A stretch of 64,000 bases of DNA from UMGS1766 sp963660915. Its GTDB lineage: Bacteria; Bacillota; Clostridia; Oscillospirales; Oscillospiraceae. The DNA is taken from NCBI GenBank assembly GCA_963660915.1, contig CAVLAO010000004.1, positions 39,494-103,493 of the forward strand, written 5' to 3'. The position numbers and the translations under genes were made by a program. The notes below the pieces were generated by a model. The model searched no databases. It worked only from the letters and a program-made list of their open reading frames with translations, and was not told the origin of the DNA. Below, one piece after another: positions 1-9,033 of the stretch. Position 1 is the stretch's first letter, and every line of letters starts with the position of its first letter.

Positions 1-1002
1 GTTACACTTCTGACCCGCAAGCTTCACATTAGAACGCCGGTCCGCAGTGCCCTTCACCGTTGTGCTGTATTCACCCAATACATCTCTGAACAACAAGGAT
101 TTCAGCGTATCTGTATCTATCGTGGCCGCCTGGCGAGTCAACATAACGCTGACGACAGTTCCCTCTCCTGCCTGACTGAGCAGCTCCTGTGCCTGAGCAA
201 CATCAAAATCTACACCATCAACGCCGTCAACAATCGTATAACTGTTGTCCGATGCCACATCCAGTGTTGCATTGGTCGGCTCCGCATAAATCGCATCATG
301 AATTGCCTGCACATCCACCTCATCCGGCTTTGTCTCTACCAGCGGACAGGGAATTTCAGCATAATTTCCTTTTGCCGTATTTTCAACAATCTCACGAATC
401 AATCCCGTTTCATCAACAGCAGAACCGCTGGTTCCCATGGTAAACTGCAGGGTGTCATCCACGACCTCATAGGTGGTCTGCACTACAGTGTTCAACTCCA
501 GCAGCCCGGAGTTCACCAATGCGTCATGAAGCGCGCTCTCATTGGTCACGGAAGGAACCACCGTATAGGTCTTACCACCGCGGAGATAGGAAAGAGAACG
601 CAAACCGCGGCTTAAAAATGCACCGCCATATTGATCGTCCATCGCCTGCGTCACAATTTTCTGGGCATCATATCCTAAGCTTCCGCTCAAATCCACGGTA
701 TACGGCGCAACGCCATCAATCTGCGGATCAACCTGAATGGAGGCATACTCCGTTCCGCTGACTGCCGTTACTCCGCTCAGCCCCTGTTCCAGTGCGGAAA
801 CCGCTTCCTGTTCTGTCATGCCTCCAATATTGACGCCGTTCACGGAAGTACCCTCGCGAAGCGTTTCCCCGCTTCCGGCAACTGCACACAGCACCAGGTA
901 CGCCGCACACAGCACTACCAGCAAAACCACAACGAGGATCGGCATCTTAGAACGGCTTGCCTTTGGCTTCTTTTGCACACGCTTTGCCTGTCTGGTTGCC
1001 AT
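1..1002 (-). CDS. VanW-family peptidoglycan-binding-like membrane protein (C-terminus cut off by window edge)
   Basis: Reading from the ATG at 1002 towards position 1 stays open for 334 codons and runs off the left edge, so the C-terminus is missing. A basic N-terminus is followed by one membrane segment at about residues 21-41, giving a short cytoplasmic tail and a large extracellular part. Residues about 50-300 look like tandem putative peptidoglycan-binding repeats (for example GTSVNGVNIGGMTEQEA). The last visible residues (YSTTVKGTADRRSNVKLAG) match the opening of a VanW domain. Such proteins occur in Gram-positive bacteria as cell-wall-linked proteins; VanW itself has no established biochemical role. 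It is divergent from the ABC-F gene and has its own promoter at 1083-1111. Family assignment is good; function unknown. Confidence 0.8.
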   Translation of the reverse strand, partial: MATRQAKRVQKKPKASRSKMPILVVVLLVVLCAAYLVLCAVAGSGETLREGTSVNGVNIGGMTEQEAVSALEQGLSGVTAVSGTEYASIQVDPQIDGVAPYTVDLSGSLGYDAQKIVTQAMDDQYGGAFLSRGLRSLSYLRGGKTYTVVPSVTNESALHDALVNSGLLELNTVVQTTYEVVDDTLQFTMGTSGSAVDETGLIREIVENTAKGNYAEIPCPLVETKPDEVDVQAIHDAIYAEPTNATLDVASDNSYTIVDGVDGVDFDVAQAQELLSQAGEGTVVSVMLTRQAATIDTDTLKSLLFRDVLGEYSTTVKGTADRRSNVKLAGQKCN

Positions 1003-1082
1003 ATCTTCTCTTTTTCCAACCTTTCTTTAACCATCAAGTCAAAGGAAAAAGGAATCCTTCGACTGAAAACTATCTGTTCATG

Positions 1083-1111
1083 ATTATAAGCTCCAAACAC
1101 TGTAAAAGCAA
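1083..1111 (-). promoter_or_regulatory. SigA-type promoter of the VanW-family gene
   Basis: On the minus strand TTGCTT is followed after 17 bp by a perfect TATAAT, about 80 bp upstream of the start at 1002. It lies in the divergent gap shared with the ABC-F gene. Confidence 0.6.
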
Positions 1112-1169
1112 TTAGAAATTCATTAAACTTTAAGCCTTCACTTTGTGCATTTATGCCTTGTTCCACCAG

Positions 1170-1198
1170 TTGCATTCCGATTTTTCTACTGCTATAAT
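1170..1198 (+). promoter_or_regulatory. SigA-type promoter of the abcF-trkA-trkH operon
   Basis: TTGCAT and TATAAT are separated by 17 bp, and a TGC precedes the -10 box (extended -10). The start codon at 1236 follows about 30 bp downstream. Confidence 0.75.
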
Positions 1199-1235
1199 AT
1201 TCTGGATTTAGAATAGATAAATGAGGTATTTTTCA

Positions 1236-2837
1236 ATGATCACTGTGACCAATTTAAGCCTTCAATACAGCGGCACTCCTCTGTTCTCCGATGTCAACCT
1301 GCAGTTCCTGCGGGGCAACTGCTATGGCATCATCGGTGCAAACGGCGCCGGCAAATCCACCTTCCTGAAAATCCTATCCGGTGAACTGGAATCCACCACC
1401 GGCAGCGTGGACATTCTGCCCAACGTACGCATGTCCATTCTGAAGCAGGATCAATTCCTGTTTGATGAGTACACCGTACTGAATACAGTCATTATGGGCA
1501 ATCGCCATCTTTACGACGTCGGGCAGGAAATGAATGCTCTGTACGAAAAAGAGGACATGACGGACGAAGACGGCATTCGTGCCAGTGAATTGGCCGAAGA
1601 GTATGCTGAGTTAGGCGGCTGGGAAGCGGAAAGCGATGCCAGCCGGATTCTGCAGGGACTCGGCATTCCCACCATGTATCACGAAGAACTGATGTCCAAT
1701 ATGGACGGTCGTCTCAAGGTGAAAGTGCTGTTGGCGCAGGCACTGTTTGGCAACCCAGACATTCTGATGATGGACGAACCTACCAACAACCTGGATATCA
1801 ACGCCATTAACTGGTTAGAAGATTTCCTTCTGGATTTTGAGGGTACAGTGATTGTCGTCAGCCATGACCGTCACTTCCTGAATACCATCTGCACCCACAT
1901 TGTGGACATCGACTACAACAAAATCAAGATGTATGTCGGCAACTATGATTTCTGGTATGAATCTAGCCAACTGATGCAGAACCTGATCAAAAACCAGAAC
2001 AAGCGCAACGAGGAAAAAATCAAGGAACTGCAGAGCTTCATCACCCGTTTCTCCGCAAACAAATCCAAAAGTAAGCAGGCAACTGCACGCCGTAAGCTGT
2101 TGGACAAGCTGACCATTGAAGAAATGCCGGCTTCCTCCCGCCGCTATCCCTGGGTTGGATTTAAACCCGACCGGGAAGTGGGCAAGGATATTTTGTTCGT
2201 CTCCGATTTAAGCAAAACGATCGATGGTGTGAAGGTGCTGGATCATATCTCCTTCTCCGTGGAACACAACGATAAAATTGCCCTGGTAGGCGACAACGAG
2301 CTGGCTCAAACTACTCTGTTCAAAATTCTGATGGGTGAGCTAGATCCGGATGAAGGTACCGTAAAGTGGGGTGTTACTGCCAGCCAATCCTATTTTCCGA
2401 AGGATAACTCTCCCTACTTCAACGGAATTGATTTAAATTTAGTTGACTGGTTGCGTCAATATTCCGAAAATAAAGATGAAACCTATCTCCGCGGTTTTCT
2501 CGGCCGGATGCTGTTCTCCGGTGAAGACGTATACAAACCTGTAAAGGTGCTTTCCGGTGGTGAAAAGGTTCGCTGCATGCTCTCTCGTATGATGCTCTCC
2601 GGTGCAAATGTGCTGCTGCTGGATCAGCCTACAAACCACCTTGATCTGGAATCAATTGCTGCCCTGAACAACGGTCTTCTGGAAGTAAACTGCAACATTC
2701 TGCTGGCCTCCCATGACCACCAGATGATTTCCTCCGTCTGCAACCGGGTCTTTGACTTCACTGCTGACGGCAAACTCATCGATCGCAAGACCGGCTACGA
2801 CGATTATCTTGTTTATCAAAACGAAAATGAGGCCTGA
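1236..2837 (+). CDS. ABC-F family ATP-binding protein (YkpA/YbiT-like) with degenerate second site
   Basis: A soluble protein with two ABC domains and no membrane segments, 533 aa, typical of ABC-F translation factors that act on ribosomes. The first site is complete: Walker A GANGAGKS (about residues 34-41) and Walker B ILMMDEPTNNLD (about 178-189). The second domain has a good signature LSGGEKVR (about 437), but its Walker A reads GDNELAQTT, lacking the invariant Lys, and its Walker B reads LLDQPTNHLD, with Gln where the catalytic Glu is expected. The second site therefore probably binds or holds ATP without normal hydrolysis. I chose the ATG at 1236 rather than the in-frame ATG at 1221, because MITVTNLSLQ matches the family N-terminus and an AGGT sits upstream. 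It is first in an operon with trkA (27-bp gap). Target unknown; antibiotic resistance is not implied. Confidence 0.88.
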   Translation: MITVTNLSLQYSGTPLFSDVNLQFLRGNCYGIIGANGAGKSTFLKILSGELESTTGSVDILPNVRMSILKQDQFLFDEYTVLNTVIMGNRHLYDVGQEMNALYEKEDMTDEDGIRASELAEEYAELGGWEAESDASRILQGLGIPTMYHEELMSNMDGRLKVKVLLAQALFGNPDILMMDEPTNNLDINAINWLEDFLLDFEGTVIVVSHDRHFLNTICTHIVDIDYNKIKMYVGNYDFWYESSQLMQNLIKNQNKRNEEKIKELQSFITRFSANKSKSKQATARRKLLDKLTIEEMPASSRRYPWVGFKPDREVGKDILFVSDLSKTIDGVKVLDHISFSVEHNDKIALVGDNELAQTTLFKILMGELDPDEGTVKWGVTASQSYFPKDNSPYFNGIDLNLVDWLRQYSENKDETYLRGFLGRMLFSGEDVYKPVKVLSGGEKVRCMLSRMMLSGANVLLLDQPTNHLDLESIAALNNGLLEVNCNILLASHDHQMISSVCNRVFDFTADGKLIDRKTGYDDYLVYQNENEA

Positions 2838-2864
2838 TGCCTCTGTTTAGGAGTATGACTTGAT

Positions 2865-4217
2865 ATGAAAATCGTTATTGTGGGCTGCGGCAAGGTCGGC
2901 TTCACACTGGCCGAAACCCTCAGCTCAGAAGGACATGACATTTCCGTAATCGATGTAAACGAAGACGCGTTAAGCCGTCTTTCCTCTCTTGATGTAAGTA
3001 CCATTAAAGGCAACGGCAGTTCTTATCGCATCCTGCAGGATGCCAACGTACACGACAGCGACATTCTGATCGCCGTAACCAACAAGGACGAAATCAATCT
3101 TCTATGTTGCCTGATTGCAAAGAAAGCCGGCACCTGCCGCACCATTGCCCGTGTGCGCAACCCGGAGTATTATGAAGAGATCGATTTCATCAAGGATGAG
3201 CTGGGGCTTTCTCTGGCAATTAATCCGGAACTTGCTGCAGCAAATTACATCTATCACCTGATCCGCTGCCCTTCAGCCATTGAGTTAAATGCCTTTGCCA
3301 AGGGTCGCGTGCAGATGATGTCCCTCGAGCTGCCTGCAAATTCTCCCTGGAGCGGGAAAAACCTGATTGAAATCTCCGGGGAAACCAATTATCCGCTACT
3401 GATTCCCATTGTGGAATCCAGTCAGAAGGTAATCATTCCAAACGGTCATTCCGTTATCCATGCCGGAGACCGCATTTCCATGATCATCCCTTCGGAGCAC
3501 AGCAATGAAACCTTCCGCCGCATCGGCATCAAGTCAAAGCCAATCAAAAATGTAATGATTGTCGGTGGCGGCACAGTTGCGTTCTATTTGGCCCGGCGTC
3601 TTGGACAGGCACATATTCATGTTACTATCATCGAAATGCAGAAAGCACGCTGCGAGGAGCTAAGTGAAAAGCTGCCCCACGCAAACATTGTATTGGGGAA
3701 CGCATCCAACGAACAGTTGCTGTTGGACGAAGGTCTGGCCTCTGCCGATGCGATTGTCACCCTGACGAATTTCGACGAAGAAAATATTATGCTGTCCCTT
3801 TATGCCCATCGCATGAGCCACGCAAAGCTGATCACCAAGGTGAACATGACCAACTTCAATTGTGTAATCGACGATATTCCCATTGGCAGTGTCATTTCTC
3901 CCAAACATCTAACCGCTGAAACCATTCTTCATTATGCCAGAGCATTGCGCAATTCCGCCGACAGCGACGTAGAAGCCGTGCACATGCTGGCAGATAATCG
4001 AGTGGAGGCCCTCGCCTTCCGCATCAAAGAACACAGCAGTGTTACCGATCGCACTCTAATGCAGCTGCGCATTCGCAAGGGTGTGTTGATTGGTGCAATT
4101 ATTCGTGATAATGCAGTCATTATTCCTTCCGGTCAGGATTGCCTGCTGCCCGGAGACTTGGTCATTGTGGTAACGACCTTGAAGGGAATCGACAGCATTA
4201 AAGGAATTCTGGAGTAG
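2865..4217 (+). CDS. trkA: Trk potassium uptake regulatory subunit TrkA
   Basis: A 450-residue cytoplasmic gating ring subunit of the Trk K+ uptake system. It has the usual two-fold repeat: a Rossmann RCK-N domain starting with IVIVGCGKVGFTLAETL (GxGxxG for NAD(H)), an RCK-C domain up to about residue 225, a second RCK-N domain beginning VMIVGGGTVAFYLARRL, and a final RCK-C domain. In the second repeat the last Gly of GxGxxG is Ala, so nucleotide binding there may differ. AGGAG lies 5-10 bp upstream of the ATG. The trkH gene begins 6 bp after the stop, so both subunits are made from one transcript. Confidence 0.95.
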   Translation: MKIVIVGCGKVGFTLAETLSSEGHDISVIDVNEDALSRLSSLDVSTIKGNGSSYRILQDANVHDSDILIAVTNKDEINLLCCLIAKKAGTCRTIARVRNPEYYEEIDFIKDELGLSLAINPELAAANYIYHLIRCPSAIELNAFAKGRVQMMSLELPANSPWSGKNLIEISGETNYPLLIPIVESSQKVIIPNGHSVIHAGDRISMIIPSEHSNETFRRIGIKSKPIKNVMIVGGGTVAFYLARRLGQAHIHVTIIEMQKARCEELSEKLPHANIVLGNASNEQLLLDEGLASADAIVTLTNFDEENIMLSLYAHRMSHAKLITKVNMTNFNCVIDDIPIGSVISPKHLTAETILHYARALRNSADSDVEAVHMLADNRVEALAFRIKEHSSVTDRTLMQLRIRKGVLIGAIIRDNAVIIPSGQDCLLPGDLVIVVTTLKGIDSIKGILE

Positions 4218-4223
4218 TATGCC

Positions 4224-5660
4224 ATGAATTTTAAAAGCATTTTCTACGTTCTCGGCAACGTGCTGGCCATCACAGGTTTGTTCATGCTGCTGCCTGCCCT
4301 GGTTGCATTGATCTGCGGTGAATACGGTAATTTGCAAATTTTTCTGTTGCTTACTGCCGCCTGCGTTCTGCTGGCACTGCCGATTATACGTCGGCGCGCC
4401 ATGTTCACCCGCTTCACCACAAAAGACGGCTATGTGTCTGTAGCCCTCAGTTGGATTCTCATGTCTGTTGTCGGTGCTTTGCCTTTTGTTATCAGTGGAG
4501 AAATCCCCTTTTTCCTGGATGCACTGTTCGAGATTGTCTCCGGATTCACCACTACGGGTGCCTCGATTCTCTCCGACGTGGAAGCCCTCAGCGACAGCAT
4601 GATGTTCTGGCGCTGTTTCAGCCATTGGATCGGCGGCATGGGGGTTCTCGTCTTTATTTTGACCATTCTGCCTATGGCGAAATCCGGTTCCAGCTTTGCC
4701 CTGATGCAGGCAGAAAGTCCCGGTCCGGTGGTAAGCAAACTGGTTCCAAAGCTGCGTGCATCTGCACGGTTTCTTTACGGTATTTACCTTGGAATCACAA
4801 TCCTGTTAATTTTGCTGCTTGCTCTCGGCAAGGTACCGCTTCTGGATAATCTTTGCCTGTCCTTTGGCACAATGGGAACCGGCGGCTTTGCTGTTTTGAA
4901 CAGCGGCTGCGCCACATATTCTCCTTATGTTCAATGGGTGCTTTCCATTTTCATGCTTCTCTCCGGCACCAACTTTGGCCTGTACTTTCTGCTGCTTTAT
5001 CGCCAGTGGCGGGCGGCATTGCACTTAGAAGAAGTCCGTTGGTACTACATCATTGTTTTCTCTTCCGTTGCTCTGATTTCTTTAAACTTATACCGCAGCG
5101 GTCAGTTTACCAGTGTGCGTGAAGTTGTCTTCCAAGTGGCTTCCATTATTACGACCACCGGCTTCAGCTCGACTGACTTTGACCTTTGGCCCACCTTCTC
5201 CAAATGCATTTTAATTATGTTGATGTTCGTCGGTGCGTGTGCCGGCAGCACCGGTGGTGGAATAAAAGTGTCTCGAATCCTGATTTTTGCTAAGACAGCT
5301 TTGCGTGAAGTGCGAGAATTAAGTCAGCCGCGGTTGGTGCGCACTGTGCGTATGGATGGAAAGAAACTGGAGGACCGCGTCATCCGCGGTACGCTTTTGT
5401 TTTTGGCCGCCTATGTGTTGCTGTTCTTCCTCTCCGTACTGCTAGTGTGTCTGGATCATGTCGATTTTAACAGTGGGTTCACCGCCGTCGCCGCCACGCT
5501 AAATAATATCGGTCCCGGTCTCGGCCAAGTTGGTCCCACCTGCAACTTTGGTTTTCTTTCTCCGCTGAGCAAATCAGTGCTGATTTTTGACATGTTGGCC
5601 GGACGACTCGAACTGTTCCCCCTTCTCATTTTGTTTGCGCCAAGGACCTGGAAACAATAA
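4224..5660 (+). CDS. trkH: Trk potassium uptake membrane subunit TrkH
   Basis: The 478-aa K+-translocating channel subunit that works with TrkA. The protein is hydrophobic throughout, with many membrane segments. The four pore-loop repeats with selectivity-filter glycines can be seen in order: GFTTTGASI, GTMGTGGFA, TTTGFSSTDF and NNIGPGLG. A glycine-rich stretch ACAGSTGGGIKVSR precedes the region predicted to contact the TrkA ring. Length is usual for the family. It is the last gene of the operon and is followed at once by a strong terminator hairpin. Confidence 0.95.
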   Translation: MNFKSIFYVLGNVLAITGLFMLLPALVALICGEYGNLQIFLLLTAACVLLALPIIRRRAMFTRFTTKDGYVSVALSWILMSVVGALPFVISGEIPFFLDALFEIVSGFTTTGASILSDVEALSDSMMFWRCFSHWIGGMGVLVFILTILPMAKSGSSFALMQAESPGPVVSKLVPKLRASARFLYGIYLGITILLILLLALGKVPLLDNLCLSFGTMGTGGFAVLNSGCATYSPYVQWVLSIFMLLSGTNFGLYFLLLYRQWRAALHLEEVRWYYIIVFSSVALISLNLYRSGQFTSVREVVFQVASIITTTGFSSTDFDLWPTFSKCILIMLMFVGACAGSTGGGIKVSRILIFAKTALREVRELSQPRLVRTVRMDGKKLEDRVIRGTLLFLAAYVLLFFLSVLLVCLDHVDFNSGFTAVAATLNNIGPGLGQVGPTCNFGFLSPLSKSVLIFDMLAGRLELFPLLILFAPRTWKQ

Positions 5661-5694
5661 AAATCATCTGGTCATCCCTTTGACCAGATGATTT
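5661..5694. terminator. Bidirectional intrinsic terminator between trkH and gluQ
   Basis: A perfect 14-bp stem (AAATCATCTGGTCA and its complement) with a 6-nt loop is followed by T residues. It starts right after the trkH stop. The last codons of the convergent gluQ gene are part of the hairpin. Confidence 0.9.
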
Positions 5695-6631
5695 TTTTCA
5701 TGATCTGAATGTCTGACGTTGGCAAATTATCATAGGAAAACAGTGGAATTAACTCCTGTGCCGCAATCGGCTCATAACGATCTATCAGGCCGGCTGCACA
5801 TGCCAACCATCCCACAACCTGCTCGGCCCGTACACCGGAAGCACGGATGGATGCTAACGTCAGGTCTGCCTCACGCTTTGATAATCGCCGACCTTCCGCA
5901 TCACACAACAACGGCACATGGCAGTAGTTCGGTGTTGGATAGCCCAACAGTCGCTGCAGGTAAATCTGCCGCGGCGTAGAACTCAGCAAATCCTGCCCGC
6001 GTACCACTTCGGTAATCCCCATATCCGCGTCATCCACAACCACCGCGAGCTGGTAGGCGTAGATGCCATCCGAGCGTCGCAAAATAAAGTCGCCGCACAT
6101 CTCCGCCAAATTCTCGCTATAGCTTCCTTGCAGTCGATCAACAAATTTAATTTCACTCTTTGGCACACGTATCCGCACCGCAGGATGTCTGAATTGCGCG
6201 CGTTTCTGCCGCTCTGCATCACTTAAATTCCGACAGGTACCAGGATAAATGATATCTCCGTCCGAACGATGAGGTGCGCTGGCCGCATGAAGCTGCCCTC
6301 TTGTACAGAAGCACTCATACAGAAGATGCTGCTCCTCCAGTTTCTCTAATGCAGCACGATAAGCCGCTTGGCGCAGACTTTGCCGATAACGTGCTCCTCC
6401 TAAAATTCCTCCCTCGTCCCAGTCCAGCCCCAGCCAATGAAGATCCTCTTCTATGCCCTCACAAAACTCCTGCTTGCAGCGACTGGTATCCAAATCTTCC
6501 AGTCGAAGTACCATAGTTCCGCCTTGACTGCGCACAGACAACCACGCCAGCAACGACGACCATGCGTTCCCCAAATGCATTCGTCCGCTTGGAGACGGTG
6601 CAAAACGCCCGCGTACCATTTGTTTCCTCAT
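5672..6631 (-). CDS. gluQ: Glutamyl-Q tRNA(Asp) synthetase
   Basis: A shortened glutamyl-tRNA synthetase paralogue, 319 aa, lacking the anticodon-binding half. Family members attach glutamate to the queuosine base of tRNA-Asp. Visible motifs are RFAPSPSGRMHLGNA (HIGH-type), LRLEDLDTSR, and a KMSKS equivalent RRLSKREAD. A plausible link to queuosine in this window is queT (41 kb) with its preQ1-type riboswitch. I chose ATG 6631, 6 bp after GGAGG, over a TTG one codon earlier. The final residues (IMKKIIWSKG) are encoded inside the shared terminator hairpin, so the tail is slightly longer than the core needs. No separate promoter is evident; a terminator lies just upstream. Confidence 0.88.
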   Translation of the reverse strand: MRKQMVRGRFAPSPSGRMHLGNAWSSLLAWLSVRSQGGTMVLRLEDLDTSRCKQEFCEGIEEDLHWLGLDWDEGGILGGARYRQSLRQAAYRAALEKLEEQHLLYECFCTRGQLHAASAPHRSDGDIIYPGTCRNLSDAERQKRAQFRHPAVRIRVPKSEIKFVDRLQGSYSENLAEMCGDFILRRSDGIYAYQLAVVVDDADMGITEVVRGQDLLSSTPRQIYLQRLLGYPTPNYCHVPLLCDAEGRRLSKREADLTLASIRASGVRAEQVVGWLACAAGLIDRYEPIAAQELIPLFSYDNLPTSDIQIMKKIIWSKG

Positions 6632-6650
6632 CAAACTCCTCCGAAAAAGA

Positions 6651-6674
6651 GCAGGGACAGTCTCCTGTCCCTGC
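6651..6674 (-). terminator. Intrinsic terminator after the TPM-domain gene
   Basis: On the minus strand a perfect 10-bp stem GCAGGGACAG with a 4-nt loop is followed by TCTTTTTC. It ends the xpaC-telA-TPM transcript just before gluQ, so gluQ may depend on read-through. Confidence 0.85.
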
Positions 6675-6685
6675 TTAAAATTTGT

Positions 6686-7783
6686 TTATCGATGGCCGCC
6701 TCCGTGGCCGCCGCCGCCAAAGCCGCCGCCACCATGGCCTCCGCCGTGGCCGCCGCCACCAAAACCACCGCCGGGACGTCCACCGCCGCCAGGGTGTGGG
6801 CCTCCGCCAAAACTACCACCGGGACGTCCGCCGCCTGGGCGCGGACCTCCGCCAAAGCCGCCGCCGGGACGTCCACCGCCGCCAGGGCGTGGGCCTCCGC
6901 CAAAGCTGCCGCCGGGTCGTCCGCCACCGCCAGAGCGTGGGCCGCCGCCGGGTCGAGGACCACCGCCAAAGCCGCCGCCGGGATGTGGACCAGGGCCAGG
7001 GCCGGGACCGTGCGGTGGGTGATGGTGCATTCGGTTCCACCAGCCGCTGCCGGGTCTATGCCAGAAAAAGATCGGAGCAAACATCACCGGTGGAGTAGAC
7101 ATATGTCCATAGCGATGATACCAGGTCCGATAACGGTTTCGCTCCAACGCGCTGAGGACAAGGTAAATAATCACAGCCAGAACCACAAGCACAAAAATCA
7201 CTTGAGTCATACTTCTGCCTCCATTTTCCTGAGGTTCTGCACTCGGCACATCCCATGATTCAGAATCATCATAGGTTTGATAACTGGTAGATGGAGTGCC
7301 CTGCGCAAAATAGGTTTCCATTCCGCTGAGCAGCGAGGTAACTGCCGTGTCGTAATCTTTTGCAAAAAAGCTTTGGTTTACGTAAGTATTCAAATAGGAT
7401 GCATAGTCAAAATCACTGTAATTGCTGCCGTGATACAAATAACTTTGCTGGCCTTCGATATCCAACAGCAACATAAAATCATTTCCCTGCAGGTCCCATT
7501 GGTTAAACAGCTTCTCTGCGTAGCTGTCTGCATCCCAACCCTTCAGGTTGTCAACGGTCACCACCGCAACATAAGCCGAATAATTTTGATCAAATTCCGC
7601 ATTTGAGGTGCGCACCGCCTGCTCGGTCTCCTCGGAAAGGACATTTGCTCCATCGCAAACCCAGTTTCCCGGCGTTACCGTCACCATATCTACTTTAGCG
7701 GTTTTTATGCCAAAAAATATAGCACAAACCACAATCGCTATCGCGATCAACCACGCAACAGGATATTTTAATAGTTTCTTCAC
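6686..7783 (-). CDS. TPM-domain membrane-associated protein with long glycine-rich tail
   Basis: About 365 aa. An N-terminal membrane segment (residues about 8-25) is followed by a TPM domain at about 35-150, seen in DGANVLSEETEQAV and the lipid-proximal YVAVVTVDNL strand. A second membrane segment (VIFVLVVLAVIIYLVL) lies near residue 200. The last 120 residues are almost all Gly, Pro, Arg and His in repeats such as GGGFGGGPRPGGG, ending GGHGGGHR. TPM proteins are widespread and are linked to membrane or photosystem maintenance; the exact activity here is unknown. ATG 7792 touches the ribosome site, so the GTG at 7783, with AAGGA 9 bp upstream, is the better start. The gene is third in an operon with xpaC and telA. 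The repeats create long false open frames on other strands. Confidence 0.82.
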   Translation of the reverse strand: MKKLLKYPVAWLIAIAIVVCAIFFGIKTAKVDMVTVTPGNWVCDGANVLSEETEQAVRTSNAEFDQNYSAYVAVVTVDNLKGWDADSYAEKLFNQWDLQGNDFMLLLDIEGQQSYLYHGSNYSDFDYASYLNTYVNQSFFAKDYDTAVTSLLSGMETYFAQGTPSTSYQTYDDSESWDVPSAEPQENGGRSMTQVIFVLVVLAVIIYLVLSALERNRYRTWYHRYGHMSTPPVMFAPIFFWHRPGSGWWNRMHHHPPHGPGPGPGPHPGGGFGGGPRPGGGPRSGGGGRPGGSFGGGPRPGGGGRPGGGFGGGPRPGGGRPGGSFGGGPHPGGGGRPGGGFGGGGHGGGHGGGGFGGGGHGGGHR

Positions 7784-7819
7784 ACTCGTCATTCCTTCAT
7801 TGACAACCGTTTTTCCGGC

Positions 7820-9001
7820 TTAACGCAGTTCCAGCAACTTCTGCTTCAACTCGCCTTCGAGCTTGCCCAGTTCTGCCTCCGCTGCCTTCCGCTTTTCGCG
7901 ACCTTCGTTTTGAATTCGAACTACTTCGTCCAAGGTTTGAATCAACTGCTCATTGGTATGCTGCAATGTCTCGATATCCACAATGGATCGTTCTGCCTCT
8001 CGCGCCGCATCCACAGTGCCCATCTTAAGCATCTCGGCGTTCTGGCGCAACAGATCGTTGGTCATATTGGTCACCGCAGTTTGGGCTGCAGTCGCCTGAC
8101 GGGAATGCTCCAGTCCCAATGCCAATACCATCTGGCTCTTCCACAGCGGGATTGTATTCACAAGAGAAGTCTGAATTTTCTCAATCATCAGGGTATCATT
8201 GTTCTGCAGCAATCTGGTCTGAGGTCCCATTTGAACGGAGATCATCCGTGTCAACTCCAGATCATGAAGCTTTTTTTCAAAGCGGTTGCACAAATTTACC
8301 ATGTCGTTATAGGCCTGTGCATCCTCCTGGGCTCCGCTGGTTTCTGCCTTCTTTCGCAGTTCCTCCAGTTCACCGGAACGAATGTCAGCCAGTTTTTTCT
8401 TGCCGGCGATAATATACATGGTCAATTCTTTGCTGTATTGCTGATTCAGGTCAAACATTTGATCCAGCATCGCCACATCCTTCATCAGTGTCACCTGATG
8501 ACCTTCCAATATGGCAACAATTTTATCCACGTTGGCTTCCGCTTTCGCATACTGAGCCTTCATTTCCTCCATGCGGTGCTTGCTTCTCTGGAAAAAGCTC
8601 CCGAATCCTTTTTTCTCAGGCTGACCGACCTGCTTCAGTTCCACCACCAGATTGCTTAACGCCTCACCCACACTGCCAAGGTCCTTCGTACGCACACTGC
8701 TGAGCGCCGTCTCAGAAAACTGAGCAATATTCTTCTGGGCCGCAGAACCATATTGCATAACTTGTGTGGAGTCCGTAATGTCGATCTTCTCCGCAAATGC
8801 CGCAACGGCCTGCCGCTCTGCTTCGCTGAGCATGCTCTCATCGATCACAACCGGTGCAACCGTTTCTTCCTGCTGAGCTGCCGCAGATGCATTGGGGTCC
8901 AACGTCAACGTGGGCACCTCCGGTGCAGCCGGCGGTGTCTGAGCTGCTGCAGCTCCTTCCGGATCCAAAGTCAATTGGGGCATGTGTTCCAATTCGCTCA
9001 T
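7820..9001 (-). CDS. Toxic anion resistance protein, TelA family
   Basis: A 393-aa soluble, helix-rich protein of the TelA/KlaA family, originally linked to tellurite resistance and more generally to envelope stress. The acidic, Ala/Pro-rich N-terminus contains a repeated phrase (LTLDPEGAAAAQ, then LTLDPNASAAAQ), probably disordered. The conserved core from residue 60 to the end has long heptad-like helices, for example EAERSIVDIETLQHTNEQL, and ends in a Lys/Glu-rich coiled coil. ATG 9001 is preceded by GGAGG at a good distance; an upstream in-frame ATG is not. The gene follows xpaC by 32 bp and precedes the TPM gene by 36 bp, a known neighbourhood. Substrate and mechanism cannot be read from sequence. 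Confidence 0.88.
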   Translation of the reverse strand: MSELEHMPQLTLDPEGAAAAQTPPAAPEVPTLTLDPNASAAAQQEETVAPVVIDESMLSEAERQAVAAFAEKIDITDSTQVMQYGSAAQKNIAQFSETALSSVRTKDLGSVGEALSNLVVELKQVGQPEKKGFGSFFQRSKHRMEEMKAQYAKAEANVDKIVAILEGHQVTLMKDVAMLDQMFDLNQQYSKELTMYIIAGKKKLADIRSGELEELRKKAETSGAQEDAQAYNDMVNLCNRFEKKLHDLELTRMISVQMGPQTRLLQNNDTLMIEKIQTSLVNTIPLWKSQMVLALGLEHSRQATAAQTAVTNMTNDLLRQNAEMLKMGTVDAAREAERSIVDIETLQHTNEQLIQTLDEVVRIQNEGREKRKAAEAELGKLEGELKQKLLELR

Positions 9002-9033
9002 AAAATTTCCTCCATAAAAGTATTCCCGGCAGA

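Noticed and set aside
915..1175. 86-codon minus-strand frame between the VanW and ABC-F genes
   Set aside because: It overlaps the start of the VanW gene in another frame and contains that gene's promoter.
6437..7258. Long plus-strand open frames of Ala/Arg/Ser-rich composition
   Set aside because: They are antisense readings of the Gly/Pro-rich TPM tail and gluQ; composition is repetitive and there is no ribosome site.
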